NCBI GenBank assembly: GCA_030734395.1
Contig: JAUZTG010000044.1
Coordinates: 1,612,001-1,676,000, forward strand
Length of the DNA: 64,000 nucleotides
Origin: Sarocladium kiliense
Taxonomy: Eukaryota; Ascomycota; Sordariomycetes; Hypocreales; Sarocladiaceae
Reading direction: 5' to 3'
The position numbers were made by a program, and so were the translations under genes. Of the stretch, positions 9,531-19,788 are shown piece by piece (within the stretch, counting starts at the first letter, position 1; every line of letters starts with the position of its first letter). A model generated the notes under the pieces. The model saw only the letters and a program-made list of their open reading frames with translations, was not told the origin of the DNA and did no database searches.

Positions 9531-11334
9531 CTACAAGGCAGCTGGATCGGTGCTCGGGTTGCCGTGAATTACGCATCCGATGCACTGACAGTCGTCTCCA
9601 CAAGGACAGCTTGCAGTGTCGCCGGCACAAGAGTCTCCAAACGGATACGACACGAAGAAGAAGTCGTTGGCCGACAGGGTCTGCTCTTCACTCATCCCTG
9701 AGGCGGCTTCTGACGGTGTTTGTGGTGCTGGCGGAGAAACGGTTCCATCGCCAGTCACAATCACGCCGCTTGCTGCTGTAGGCGGGATTCCGTTAATGGC
9801 ATCCTTCATCAGGGCCGCTTCACTGCTGTCTCCGCCAGAAGCAGCTGTAGGTGCCACGCCATTGATGGCGTCCTTCATCAAGGCGACCTCGCTGTTGCCA
9901 CCTGTGCCGGTGTGTCTGGGGTCAGCATGTCCGTTGAGAGGTCTGTGCTGGCCATTCGTAGATACACGCGGTTCCTCGGCCATGCTATTCCAGGCAGACC
10001 GGACGTAGTTCTGTGTTGCCTCGTTGTAGGGATGCGCCGCACACCCAACGCACTGGCAGCCGTCACCGCAGCCGCATTGGTGAGATGTGCCTCCGCCCAT
10101 GGTCGTTGATCCGGGTCCGGGGAATCCCATTGACGCGGACATATCGAAGCCGCTGCCGTTATTATGTGCGGGCGCGGCGGGTTGTGCGAAGTTCATATTG
10201 GCAATGAACTGGCGCCATTGCTCGGGTTGGAGAGGCTGCATGAAAGAGCCATATTGTGGCGGATAGGTGAAGATTGTTGGTTGTGGGTAAAAAGGATATA
10301 TGCCGTTGGGCGTCATGGCCATCTGGGGCGGGAACCCAGGCATCACCATACCATTAGCATGAATGGATGTTGTAGCGCTGTCAGATGGGCCCGCCTGCGT
10401 CGTTGCGTTTGCAGGATTGGTGATGTTGCTCGAACAACAACTACTCTTCTTCTCTGGGGCCGCGGACGCGTCTGTTCCTGGCGTGGTCGGGGTGGTCGAA
10501 GGTTGGGACGATGTACCTCTAGTCGCGCCGCCGCCGCCGCAACAGCTCCCGGTAGCAGCACCTCCAGCAGCACTTGTGCCATTAGCTATCGGCACCTGCT
10601 TGTTGAGATCACCGTTGGCGTGGTGGCCCATAATCGGCGAGGCCAGTGGTTGAGGAAACATGGGAAACATCATTGGCTGGGCTGGGAAGGACTGGCCAGC
10701 GGTGTTCATGCCCATCGGCCCATATGCAAACATATTCTGGGCTATGGGCGAGGCGGAAACCGTGGGAGTAGCTTGTTGCGTAAGCTCTGGCGAGTTGATA
10801 ACATTGAATTGGCTGGGGTCCATTCTCCCGAGTTTCGAGGTATCGATAGTCGGGTTTCTTGCTCCATTAGACTTGGAAACAGACTTTTGCACGCGGTGCG
10901 AGGAGGATCCCGAGATGGATGCGGAAGACGCCCGGGTCGGGCTTCGGGTCGCGGCCTGGTCATCCGTCTCCGTCTTGATCTCTGGTGTCGCTGCCTCAGC
11001 CGGTTGAGAAGCGCTAGAGGTACCACAGTGACATTTTTGCTTGCGCGGGATCGCAGCCGTCACGTTGCCGCATCCACAAGATTGGTTCTTCGAATGAGGG
11101 CATGCACTCAAAGGACGACCGGGCTTGCGAACAGGGACCATAAGTCGTTCATTGGCGTGAGTGCATTTTGTCGAACGGTGGCCGCGAATGCAAGGCTCGC
11201 TGATACGGGCGATTAGTTTAGGCACCTTGAGAGCGTTTCATCATTGGCCAGGTGACAGTGAACATGACATCGATCATGCGGCCTTCACTTTGAAGTACTT
11301 ACCAAGCCATCTTCTGCCCGTTGATGAGAGGCAT
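9531..11334 (-). CDS. Copper-fist transcription factor (GRISEA/MAC1/CUF1 type)
   Basis: Two exons: 11303-11334 and 9531-11199, with a 103-nt intron (GTAAGT...ATCAG), giving 566 residues. Splicing restores the classic start MPLINGQKMACEPCIRGHRS. The copper-fist domain follows, with C-x2-C, KCTH, the minor-groove hook RKPGRP and CPHS. It is followed by the Cys cluster CGCG...KQKCHCG, which in this family binds Cu(I). The C-terminal region carries two copies of C-x-C-x3-C-x-C-x2-C-x2-H, resembling the copper-sensing repeats of MAC1-like activators. The middle is low-complexity and rich in Pro, Gly and Ala. Members activate high-affinity copper uptake genes under copper shortage in the nucleus. 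Near the C-terminus a 23-residue unit is repeated in tandem. Confidence 0.93.
9766..9903 (-). repeat. Tandem 69-bp repeat coding a 23-residue duplication
   Basis: Within the copper-fist gene the core ALMKDAING occurs twice with a spacing of 69 bp. It is followed by PTAASG in each copy. The repeat lies between the two C-terminal Cys-His clusters. Confidence 0.8.
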
Positions 11335-13548
11335 GGTGGTGATTCGCGATATCGCGGGTAGCCGAGGTCGCAGCGAAGGTTGTGGTTAAGGTTTGAATAT
11401 CCGAGTCACGGCCCGAAGTTTCGTAACACAGGCTCAAAGGCGCGAGAGGCCCTGGCCGTCGAACAGAGCGGTATCAAATGGCCCAGGTCGAGTCTTTGTG
11501 CGACGAGATGGTGAACATAAGCAGGATGACTTCAATCGACGATGTGGAAGACGCCAGTGAGGGAACGATATGTGTACAGAGAGAAGCCGCAATCGCGATC
11601 AGAAGCCGTGTTCGCTGAAGATGGCGACCAGAGCTGACTGGGCGCCTGATGAACTTCCAACAGAGGGAAAGATGAGCCTGATCCAAGGTGGGATGAAGCT
11701 GAGGATGAGAAAAGTGAGGTAAGCCCGGAAGCGGTCGTGCGTAGTAATGGCGATTGGGAATTGGGTCGTGGGGAGAGTGTGACAGCCGGTTGACGAAAAA
11801 CCTTGGTCAGCGGCGGCAGTAGGACGAGTAGATGGTGAGAGCGGGCGACAGCAGCGTGTTGAAGGAGGCAAAGTGACAATTCCAGCGACGGCTACGACAG
11901 ATGCGCATGGTGGTATGGATGGAGTCGTTCGTGCAGGTCCAGGTCAAGGTCAAGGTCCAGGTCCAAGCGTTTCCGTGCGCTGCTCGGCGTTTCATCAATC
12001 GGCGGCGACAACAGTGGTAGTAGTCAATGAACTTTTTGGAGGCGTTGGTGGTGGTGGTGGTAGTTCCCCCACTCGTGACAGGCCGTTTTTAAGGGTGCCG
12101 AGGGGTGCGAGAGTGCATGTCACTGCGGCAGTAGGTCCCTGGAAGTGGTGGTGGCGGGAATGGGAGATGATAGAATGATTGTTGATTGATGGAGATGGTG
12201 ATGACTGCTGAGCAGCGGATGCAAGGCAGCAGTGAAAGCGCGCATTGGTGGTGAGCCTCAGCATGACCACCAGCAGCTGCAACGGAAGGGGAGGGTGGGG
12301 GAGACCCTGCACCTGCGGGGCCCATGCATTGGGGGGTCTTCAGTCGGAACGGCTCTGGTCGTTAGTGGTCCGTGCAGTGGTTATAGTGAGTCTGGGTGAT
12401 GATGTGCTTGGAAGTGATCGTGGCTCTACATTACACATGAGGATAGCATCATCTACCACCATCCACTATAAAATATCCGACAATCTTATCTTTGAATGGG
12501 CTGAGAGTTTGGCGGGGTTCTTGAGGTACTCGCCAGTCTCTTGAGTGATCACATCTTCAGCTGCCTCCAATGCCCAGCCCTCGATGCCACCACACACACA
12601 CTGCTACCCATCCCCTTCCATCGGGTCAGACCACTATATCAATCATGCAAAAGCACGGCAGTGGAGTGCCAGTGTTCCTCTCTGCATGTCTGCTTAGAAA
12701 CTCTCTTCGTGATTGTTCTGTCCTCGGCTGTCAACGTAGCGGCTCACCGATCGTTCCCAGCCTTACGGTGCCATAGGTAGGGAGGGGGCCTGTATGCAGA
12801 CGGCTTCCAAAACCAACAACACCAACACCAACAATACCAAATATAAATTTTGACTTTCCCAGCCTTCGAAGAACAAGAGATCCTGATTAGCATTAACATT
12901 CCACTATATCCCTCTAACCCACCCTCACGTCTAGGCTGACCTCTTCATCGCCGCCCCTCTTCCTCCAACAGAGGCCCTGGATATGAGCAAGTTTCCATTG
13001 GTCGCTCCCAGGGCCTCACTTGCCGCCCCCCCTCTCTCTTCCCTGCCAACGACCACCTGAAAACTCTTAGTACTCGAGCAGACTACAGTATGGGTGAATT
13101 TGTACTGTATGTTTCTCGCATGTCTAGACGGGTCAGATACGGTTTACCGGCTGCGGCGCTAAACATTTCACCGTTGCACACGAGGATGATACATGGCGGA
13201 TTCTTGGAACTGATAACCGTAGTCCTGATGTATTTCGCCATTTATCAGACGGCATGGTAGTTCTCCCCGGTCGGCTGGTTGATTATGTCTTGTCTCCGTC
13301 GCAAGTTTCGTGACTGTTATGAGTCTTGTCCGTAGGGGTTGGGAAAGACCTGGTGCTCAACGTAGTTATTCAAGCAATCTTCTTGAGAGCTCCAGGTCCC
13401 ACAGGACCTCTCCTCACCCAAGCCAGTACCATCGTCGCATGTACTCAAAAGGTGCCATCTTCATTGACCACACCATAGTTCCCCGGTCTTGCCCCTGCTC
13501 ACTTCCATCATGTGGCGTAACCATGCCTCGCCACGCCTCGCCAGGTTC
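11335..13548. other. Long intergenic region upstream of the copper-fist gene
   Basis: About 2.2 kb with no supportable gene. It contains a five-unit AGGTCM array (11935-11964), five GGT units at 12047-12061, and an AAC/ACC-rich stretch near 12811-12846. Most of it is probably promoter and leader of the copper-fist gene, plus the 3' flank of the SR140 gene. Confidence 0.55.
11935..11964. repeat. Hexanucleotide array, five tandem AGGTCM units
   Basis: Five uninterrupted units read AGGTCC, AGGTCA, AGGTCA, AGGTCC, AGGTCC. The array lies about 600 bp upstream of the copper-fist start codon. Confidence 0.9.
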
Positions 13549-15951
13549 TCACGCCCCCTCCTCCCCCTCAGAGTCTGCAAACATGTCCACAGCCCTCATC
13601 CTCTTCCTCCTCGATGGTGCCATCCCGTCTCCCGCTCCCGTCCCATCCCGCCCTGGTGGCGATCCCTCCGGCTGTGACCCACGAGGTCCCTGCTTCCCAC
13701 TATCCTCTGCTGACTCGCCTCTTAGTATGTCGTCCTCGCCAATTGGCTCGCCGATCACATCGTTGTCCCCTATCGGCGACCCTTCGATATCTTCTTCGTC
13801 AATGGGCTCTCCTGCAATGTCATCCTCTTCGATTGGCTCGCCTTCCACGTCTTCTTCGTCGAGGGGCTCGCCCACTACATCATCTTCGTCCATCTTCTCG
13901 CCCTCAACATCATCGTCTTCGATCATTGATAGCGGCAGGGGCATTCTCTCGCCCTCTTCCACACGTTCCGGCTTCACTTCCGGTGTTGCAGTGACCGGTG
14001 GGTTCTCGAATCCTTTCGTGAATGCTTCTTGGCTCTCTGCTGGGAAGACGCACCAGCCATCCCATAAACTGAGCACCAGACCAACACTCCTCTTCCACTT
14101 TTCCGCCCTCAGCCTGCCCCAGCCTCGACGCTCCGACATTGACCCAAGGGCTTCGAACAGCTTGCTTTCACGGAGTGCCGCCTCGAAAAGCTGTCGAAAT
14201 CGCCATGCATGGCGGACATTGCTTGCTGACGAGGCCGAAAGAATATCACTAACTACGTACAGCCCCACGAGGCTTGCTGCCCCAGCGTCATCCGTTGTAG
14301 CTTCTCGGTCGTCGCCCTTTGCGGCACGATCGTCTTGTTGCCGTCGTTCTGGGTTCGCGGATGTGAGTGATAGCGGCTGTGAGACGTTTCGGACAATCAT
14401 GTCGACAACCTCATCTGCACCACGACTCGCGTGCATGATAGCAAAGGCTGTGACTCGAGCAATATCTCCTTTCCGTAGTCTTGATATAGTGCGAGGTAAT
14501 CGTGCCAAAAGATGTGTGAGTTTCGCCTTCTCTAGTGGGTTGAGGAATGTCTTCTCATCATCCCCGTTCCCCTGCTGCTGCCCATCGCCGTCGTAATCTT
14601 CGTCGTCTGAGGAATTGTACTCTGAATCCGAGACGAACTCATCCAGACTAGTCGTATATTCGAAGGGAAGTTTACTCTCAGGCATCTTCCAAGCGTAGCT
14701 GCCGTCAAATATCGGCACGTATTTGCCTTTGCTCTGTTGTTGTCCACCGGTCACTACTTCCCACAGGCGCCATCGAAGCCATATACCGCCGTCGCTGCGA
14801 GCATCCCATAGCCATGCCCACTTCTCCTCTCTTTGCACCTCTGGGCGCGACATGAGCAAGGCCTCAAACTCCGGGCCGTGGGCAAGGATGCCTTCGATGA
14901 CTTTGCTGATAAGTTGCACGGTCTTTACGTCTTGTGGTGGCTTGACAGGGACATGCAGTAACGAGCTACGGTCCACGCCGCCCATTGCTCGATCGTAGGA
15001 AGATGGTGGCGCGAAGCCTCGATGGAAGCCTTGATGCTGTTGTGACCTTTGAGCTCCTTGGGGTGTCTCCACCGGCTTCGCACCGAAGGGATGCGACTCT
15101 GAAGTCGACGATGATAAACTCGTCCCTGTCGTAGCTGTCAAAGCCGCAGAAGACAAGTGCCTATGCAAAGACATGTAGTACCCAAACCCTAGATACCGAT
15201 GCTGCAACGCGCTCACTGCAGCGTCCATGTCGTTCGCCGGCGTCTCCTGCGACAGCGTCAGGATCGCCGTAGCAGCTTTCCTCTCTTTACCAGTTGGCCC
15301 AGCAGCGGGTGGCAGGATCTTGACACCCTCGACCGTCAAATTACTGGGCATCAGCGCCTTGATCATCGACGGCGACGTGCCAGGTGGAAGATTCAGCAAT
15401 CGCAAGGTTGGCCTGGCCACTGCCTTCTCCTCTTCCCTACCAGCGCTGTCGGCCATGTGCTCATCTTCATCGTCACTTGTCCGGAAGGCTCGGCCGACTC
15501 GATCTTGCGCCTTCGCCTCTTCCTCTTCTCTATCGAAACCCAGTAATGTTCCTGGTCTTGTATCGCGCGATCCGGTTCCCCGTGAAAAGTCCTGGAACGA
15601 CCTCTTCTTGAATGCAGCTGGCGCAGGTCCTAAGCTTCCAGGTCCGCTCTTCAAGCTTGTGGCGCCGAAATGTCGTCTTGAAGGTCCCGGTGGTCCGCCT
15701 CCCAGTCTCCCTCGCTGCGACGGAGGTTGGAACCCGGATCCATGGTCTCTTCGTGCGCTGCCGTTGAAGCTACCGTCATCGTCATCAAAGCTCTCGACAA
15801 AGTCTTTCAGAACAGCTGCTGTTTCGGCGGCTTCACGCTGACGCTTGGCTGCGGCCTCTGCGCGCTGCTTCTCGAATGCGGATTGCTTCGTTGGTTTTTG
15901 GAGCTTGGCCTCGACATCGGGGAATTCGGCGATGCCCTTCCCGGAGGACAT
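13549..15951 (-). CDS. SR140/U2SURP-like U2 snRNP-associated splicing factor
   Basis: One exon, 800 residues, from ATG 15951; the frame runs further upstream without a better ATG, and relatives begin at the same IAEFPD block. The order is an N-terminal charged region, an RRM at ~181-265 (TLRLLNLPPG), a SURP module at ~343-395 (VIEGILAHGPEFEALLM) with a Trp-rich tail, and a CID-like helical domain at ~470-645 (HLLARLPRTISRLRKGDIAR). RRM-SURP-CID is the SR140 architecture. Human U2SURP associates with U2 snRNP, and a nuclear splicing role is inferred. Residues ~680-743 consist of an acidic decapeptide repeated six times. A basic cluster SRRKRMR near the C-terminus could be a nuclear localisation signal. 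Confidence 0.88.
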   Translation of the reverse strand: MSSGKGIAEFPDVEAKLQKPTKQSAFEKQRAEAAAKRQREAAETAAVLKDFVESFDDDDGSFNGSARRDHGSGFQPPSQRGRLGGGPPGPSRRHFGATSLKSGPGSLGPAPAAFKKRSFQDFSRGTGSRDTRPGTLLGFDREEEEAKAQDRVGRAFRTSDDEDEHMADSAGREEEKAVARPTLRLLNLPPGTSPSMIKALMPSNLTVEGVKILPPAAGPTGKERKAATAILTLSQETPANDMDAAVSALQHRYLGFGYYMSLHRHLSSAALTATTGTSLSSSTSESHPFGAKPVETPQGAQRSQQHQGFHRGFAPPSSYDRAMGGVDRSSLLHVPVKPPQDVKTVQLISKVIEGILAHGPEFEALLMSRPEVQREEKWAWLWDARSDGGIWLRWRLWEVVTGGQQQSKGKYVPIFDGSYAWKMPESKLPFEYTTSLDEFVSDSEYNSSDDEDYDGDGQQQGNGDDEKTFLNPLEKAKLTHLLARLPRTISRLRKGDIARVTAFAIMHASRGADEVVDMIVRNVSQPLSLTSANPERRQQDDRAAKGDDREATTDDAGAASLVGLYVVSDILSASSASNVRHAWRFRQLFEAALRESKLFEALGSMSERRGWGRLRAEKWKRSVGLVLSLWDGWCVFPAESQEAFTKGFENPPVTATPEVKPERVEEGERMPLPLSMIEDDDVEGEKMDEDDVVGEPLDEEDVEGEPIEEDDIAGEPIDEEDIEGSPIGDNDVIGEPIGEDDILRGESAEDSGKQGPRGSQPEGSPPGRDGTGAGDGMAPSRRKRMRAVDMFADSEGEEGA
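13723..13914 (-). repeat. Six 30-bp units coding acidic decapeptides in the SR140-like protein
   Basis: The repeated unit follows the pattern D/E-D-[VI]-x-G-[ES]-[PK]-[IML]-x-[ED] with a strict 10-residue period. The units differ at several positions, so the array is old rather than a fresh slippage product. Confidence 0.85.
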
Positions 15952-16400
15952 AGTAGTCAGCTGTTTCAAGATACCGCTGGTATAAGTGTCGACATGCTTA
16001 GATTCGATTCCGCTGCAGATCTCGTTGATGGCGCAAGCTGACTGGAAGCTGTCCCAGCTCACAAAGGTCGCGCCAGGGACGACGTTCCGATTACTGCATA
16101 GCCCCGCTACTGATCTGACACCGTGCTCTCAGCAAACCGTCGACTTCAAGAATATTCCAATAGACTATCTTTCTGTTTCATTTCTGGTTCCAAATTCTGC
16201 ATTAAATTCTACTTATAATCCATCACTGCATGATATTGAAGCTTGCTGTGGCGACTGGTCTCGACTGTGCTGCGCGCGCTGGCAGCAAACCAAGGTAGCA
16301 TACATCAGCTTTATGGGCTGTTTGCCAGTTTATAGACAACTTTGTGACCTCGACATGGTCCCTGTGGCTTAGATTTCACAGTTTTGTTTTATTGCCTCTG
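15952..16400. other. Intergenic
   Basis: About 450 bp between the SR140-like gene's start and the 3' end of the FAD oxidase gene. An AT-richer stretch lies at 16140-16240. No gene was recognised. Confidence 0.55.
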
Positions 16401-17813
16401 CTACATCTTGGCCGGCAGCCTTGCGAACTCTTCCTTCAAGATCATTCCTGGCCTACCTCCCCGACTCCCATCCTCAGTGATCAAACCCTGGAACTTGCCA
16501 TCAACAACCCTCCCTACACTCTGATCCTCAATCTCCTTCCACCTCCATTTCTTCCCCAGCTCACCTCCCTTTCCAAGCATCACATCCACGACCTTGTCTC
16601 CCAGCACTGGCAAGAACTTGAAGGCATGGCCGCTATCTCCTGTGGCAATGAAGAGGTTCTCCCAGCCTCCGCCGTGCCAGTCTACAAGCCAGTCGGCGTC
16701 CTTGGTATCTGAGTACCAGCAAACGCGGGCGTCTTTCCATGGTCGCAGCTCGATACCTTCGCCGGGAACTAGATCTCTCAGACCCCTCCGGAACAACTGG
16801 TCGGCCTCGTAAGGCATTGCGTTAGAAGCGTCGTCTCGCGCGGTGCACGGTCTTGACGCCACGATAGGCTCCCTCTTGAGATTCGGGGACACGGGCAACG
16901 CGGTGGTGATGACCTCAGGGTTGAGGTAACCATATCCGTGCCTTGCGATCTTGAGGACATTGTTGCAAGGCGTGATGACGAAGAGTCCCGTGGTCAAGTT
17001 GAGCACAACGGGCCGTTTTCCAAACTCCTTCTGTTCTTCATCTGTGATATCCAGATATCCCAAGATATGGCCCGTAGCCTCGACTCGGCCCCTGAGATCG
17101 ACGAGATCGCTGCACCATGCACCCGCTGCGACCATAACCCAATCCGCGCGAAGAGTCTTTCCGTTACTCAGCTTGGCACCCACGACCTTGCGACCTTCCG
17201 TGACCAGCTCTCGCACCTTGGCGTCGATAAAGTTGACCAGTCCCTTGGCCCTCACATGTGCGTAGAACCATTCCATTGATCTGCCGGCATCGGCCCAGCC
17301 GGAGTATCCATTCAGATATCCCCAATCTCCAGGATATCCCCCGGTCTTGAGTTCCTTCTGTAGCGCCTCTCTGGACTCGAGGACTCGTATTCTATCCTTG
17401 GGCAATCCCGCCAGCTCTGTCACTTCCACCACATTCTTCCAGCTGCCTCGCACATAATCCAACCCCGTCTTTTGTCCATCAGCCCTCTTTCCCGTATCGT
17501 TCGCAGTCAGGACAAACCCCGTCTCGCTGTATCTTCCCTGTCCGCCGAGCTGGTGATCGTCTTGGTGCCGCCAATGGATCTGTGCTTCGGCCGCCAGCGC
17601 AGAGTATGCTGGGTCGGAGTAGTCCGCGCGAATGATCCGTGAGGAGTCAACGCTTGCTGAGTCGGAGGGTGGGAAGCGTCCAGTTCCGAAGGTATCGTCA
17701 ACGACCGTGATTGTGGTGTTCTCGAAGCCAGCACGCTTGCTCAGAGCGTCCGCGGTGGTGAGGCCGAAGACGCCTGAGCCGATGATAAGGACAGACTGTG
17801 GTGATTGCTGCAT
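16401..17813 (-). CDS. FAD-dependent amine oxidase-like enzyme (sarcosine / saccharopine / fructosyl amino acid oxidase group)
   Basis: Single exon, 470 residues, ATG at 17813. The N-terminal dinucleotide-binding fold is clear: IIGSGVFGLTTA at ~9-20, then VVDD. The family block GYLNGYSGWADAG is at the centre. The C-terminal block RVCWYSDTKDADWLVDWH resembles the substrate/FAD segment of DAO-type flavoenzymes oxidising N-substituted amino acids. Such enzymes form H2O2 and an imine or aldehyde from sarcosine, pipecolate, saccharopine or fructosyl amino acids. The true substrate cannot be read from the sequence. There is no signal peptide, and the last three residues (AKM) are not a canonical SKL-type signal, although SKL-like variants exist; location is probably cytosol or peroxisome. 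Confidence 0.82.
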   Translation of the reverse strand: MQQSPQSVLIIGSGVFGLTTADALSKRAGFENTTITVVDDTFGTGRFPPSDSASVDSSRIIRADYSDPAYSALAAEAQIHWRHQDDHQLGGQGRYSETGFVLTANDTGKRADGQKTGLDYVRGSWKNVVEVTELAGLPKDRIRVLESREALQKELKTGGYPGDWGYLNGYSGWADAGRSMEWFYAHVRAKGLVNFIDAKVRELVTEGRKVVGAKLSNGKTLRADWVMVAAGAWCSDLVDLRGRVEATGHILGYLDITDEEQKEFGKRPVVLNLTTGLFVITPCNNVLKIARHGYGYLNPEVITTALPVSPNLKREPIVASRPCTARDDASNAMPYEADQLFRRGLRDLVPGEGIELRPWKDARVCWYSDTKDADWLVDWHGGGWENLFIATGDSGHAFKFLPVLGDKVVDVMLGKGGELGKKWRWKEIEDQSVGRVVDGKFQGLITEDGSRGGRPGMILKEEFARLPAKM

Positions 17814-18863
17814 CGTGACAGATACTTGGTCGCTTTATCTGTCACCCAAGTGGAAGTGACTGCGGGGGAGCAAATGAATGCTGCTATTCAGAATTGTCGG
17901 TCTGCGAATATCGGCCCTTTGGGCCATTTTTAGGACCACGGCTTAGTTCCGATTATCGGTCTTCTCCACAACGGTAGACTGGGCATATATAAGGGACGAT
18001 GGATCATGGGAAACCTCTTTGTCATTGGACCAGAAGGACACCGAGCATTGTGCGATCAGTGTCAAAGGTCTTGCCGTGGGTGAGGCCTTGCGTTGCCTGG
18101 TTGGTACCGCAAATCAGCGAACACTACCAGAATCCATGTCGACCTTATGGAGTACTACACGCAGTGAGACATCACACAGCTACGTAGTCAAATGAGTGGA
18201 ATCACTCGACATTTTCACAAAAGTTATCAAGAGTGAGTAGTATGGTGAACAATGCGTCTTTCATTGATAGAGCTGGGACCCGGGACTGAAAGCCTAGTGT
18301 TCAGCTCTGCTGACAATTTAACCAGCAAAGGCTTGCAAACCACCTGCTGCTTGACACAACAGTGCGACTCTGTGATAACAATGTTCCCCTTTTTGAAGTG
18401 TTTTTGATAATCGCTGACGGTGGTCGTCACGCTTTGCGCTCGACCACTGCGTCTTACTCGATCTCAGCCCCCTGAAGTTTTGTTCCATCCTCGCCCCTCT
18501 TCGCAATGATTAAAAAGCAAAGCAACTCGGGCTATGTAGCCGCGAGGTCACTGAGAGCATTCTATAAGTGCCATGCGAGATGTGTTCTTGTGTGAAGGGG
18601 TAACCGCTCTCGGTCAATTGACCAGCCAAGCTTAGTGCGCAAATCAAACTGCAAGAATCCCCCTGAACCGTCCTTTACCAACGCCAATGCAATGCAATAG
18701 AAACTCGAAATGATACAAGCACATGCTTCATGCCCACAACTGTGACCTGTTGAGTAGAAGATGTCATGTGTGAAATGAGAAGCAGTCGTCAAAGGTCGTG
18801 ACGTCTATCATACAGGTCGACTGACTGTTGAGAGAAGCAGAGCTTCCTACCCTCGTGTGTCGG
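17814..18863. other. Intergenic
   Basis: About 1.05 kb. A symmetric TATATA stretch at ~17984-17990 lies 170 bp upstream of the FAD oxidase start and could be its TATA element. Short frames here have no recognisable product. Confidence 0.5.
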
Positions 18864-19788
18864 TTAGATCTTGCGGAAATCTGGGACAAGTTAGCATACA
18901 GAAGAATTTCAGTGTATCAAGCGGATGGAACCGACCCTGAAGCACGGGATAGATCATCTCGAAGGCCTGGTAGATCTCTTCGCGCACTTTCGCGCCGGTC
19001 AAAACAATTTTGCCGCTGACGAAGATTAGGAGCACAATCTTCGGCTTGATCATGCGGTAGATCAGACCAGGGAACAGTTCCGGCTCGTAGGAGCTGAAAT
19101 TGTGGTGGCGCGAGGCCAGACCTTCGAGACGAATTGGGAACTTGATGTCGCAAGAACCGACGATGTTCTGAATCTTGAAGTCGGTGAACTTGGCGTTGAA
19201 ACCAAGCTTCTGGATAATGCGGGCGTACTTGCGCGATGCGAGCTTCGAGTCGTCTTCCGACTTTGCACCGGTGACGACCATCTTACCCGACGCGAAGATC
19301 AGGGCAGTCGTCTTGGGCTCACGAATACGCATAATAACGGCAGCGAAACGCTATTTCAGTCAGCATGTTGTAGCAACTCGGACCAAGGCGAGAGCCAAAG
19401 TACCTTCGGGTTGTACTCCGCATTGCGGGCATGCAGGGCAATCGTCTTGAGATCTAACCGACAGTCAAGATTGACCGTGGCAACGATATTCCTTGAGGAT
19501 AACCATGTGAGCATCACCGAGCCAGACCAAGGGTCACTCGGGAGATACATACTGCAAAGTGGGTGTGATACCACTTGGACCCTGCGTCGCAGCGGGCGTC
19601 GCAGCAGGAGTTGCGGGAGTCACCCCAGTTCCATTCTGCGCCTGCTGGCCGTTGGGTGCAGGGTTTTGACCATCGGGACCCGGCGGAGGGGTAAACTCAG
19701 TCGAGGCCCCAGGGAAGGACAAAGAGCCCGGTGCTGTGAAGGCTTTGGCCTGAGCCGCATTCGACGGGTGCGTTTGAATTCCCTCCAT
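18864..19788 (-). CDS. tbp1: TATA-box-binding protein (TBP)
   Basis: Four exons: 19553-19788, 19404-19491, 18936-19350 and 18864-18880, with introns of 61, 53 and 55 nt, giving 251 residues. The last coding exon has only 17 nt and supplies the C-terminal DFRKI; its acceptor follows a GCTAAC branch site. The ~75-residue N-terminal region is Pro/Ala/Thr-rich and variable. It is followed by the two-repeat saddle core: NIVATVNLDCRLDLKTIALH, then NIVGSCDIKFPIRLEGLA, with the intercalating-Phe segment SYEPELFPGLIYRM. TBP nucleates pre-initiation complexes of all three RNA polymerases in the nucleus. The core matches the near-invariant eukaryotic sequence, so identity is certain. Only the 5' start (ATG 19788) could change if an upstream exon exists. 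Confidence 0.97.

Noticed and set aside
10164..11216. 350-codon plus-strand frame over the copper-fist gene
   Set aside because: Arg/Cys/Gly-rich composition comes from reading GC-rich coding DNA backwards; the minus strand has a certain gene.
13310..14596. 428-codon plus-strand Ser/Pro-rich frame over the SR140-like gene
   Set aside because: Its Ser runs are the complement of the acidic repeat codons of the real gene.
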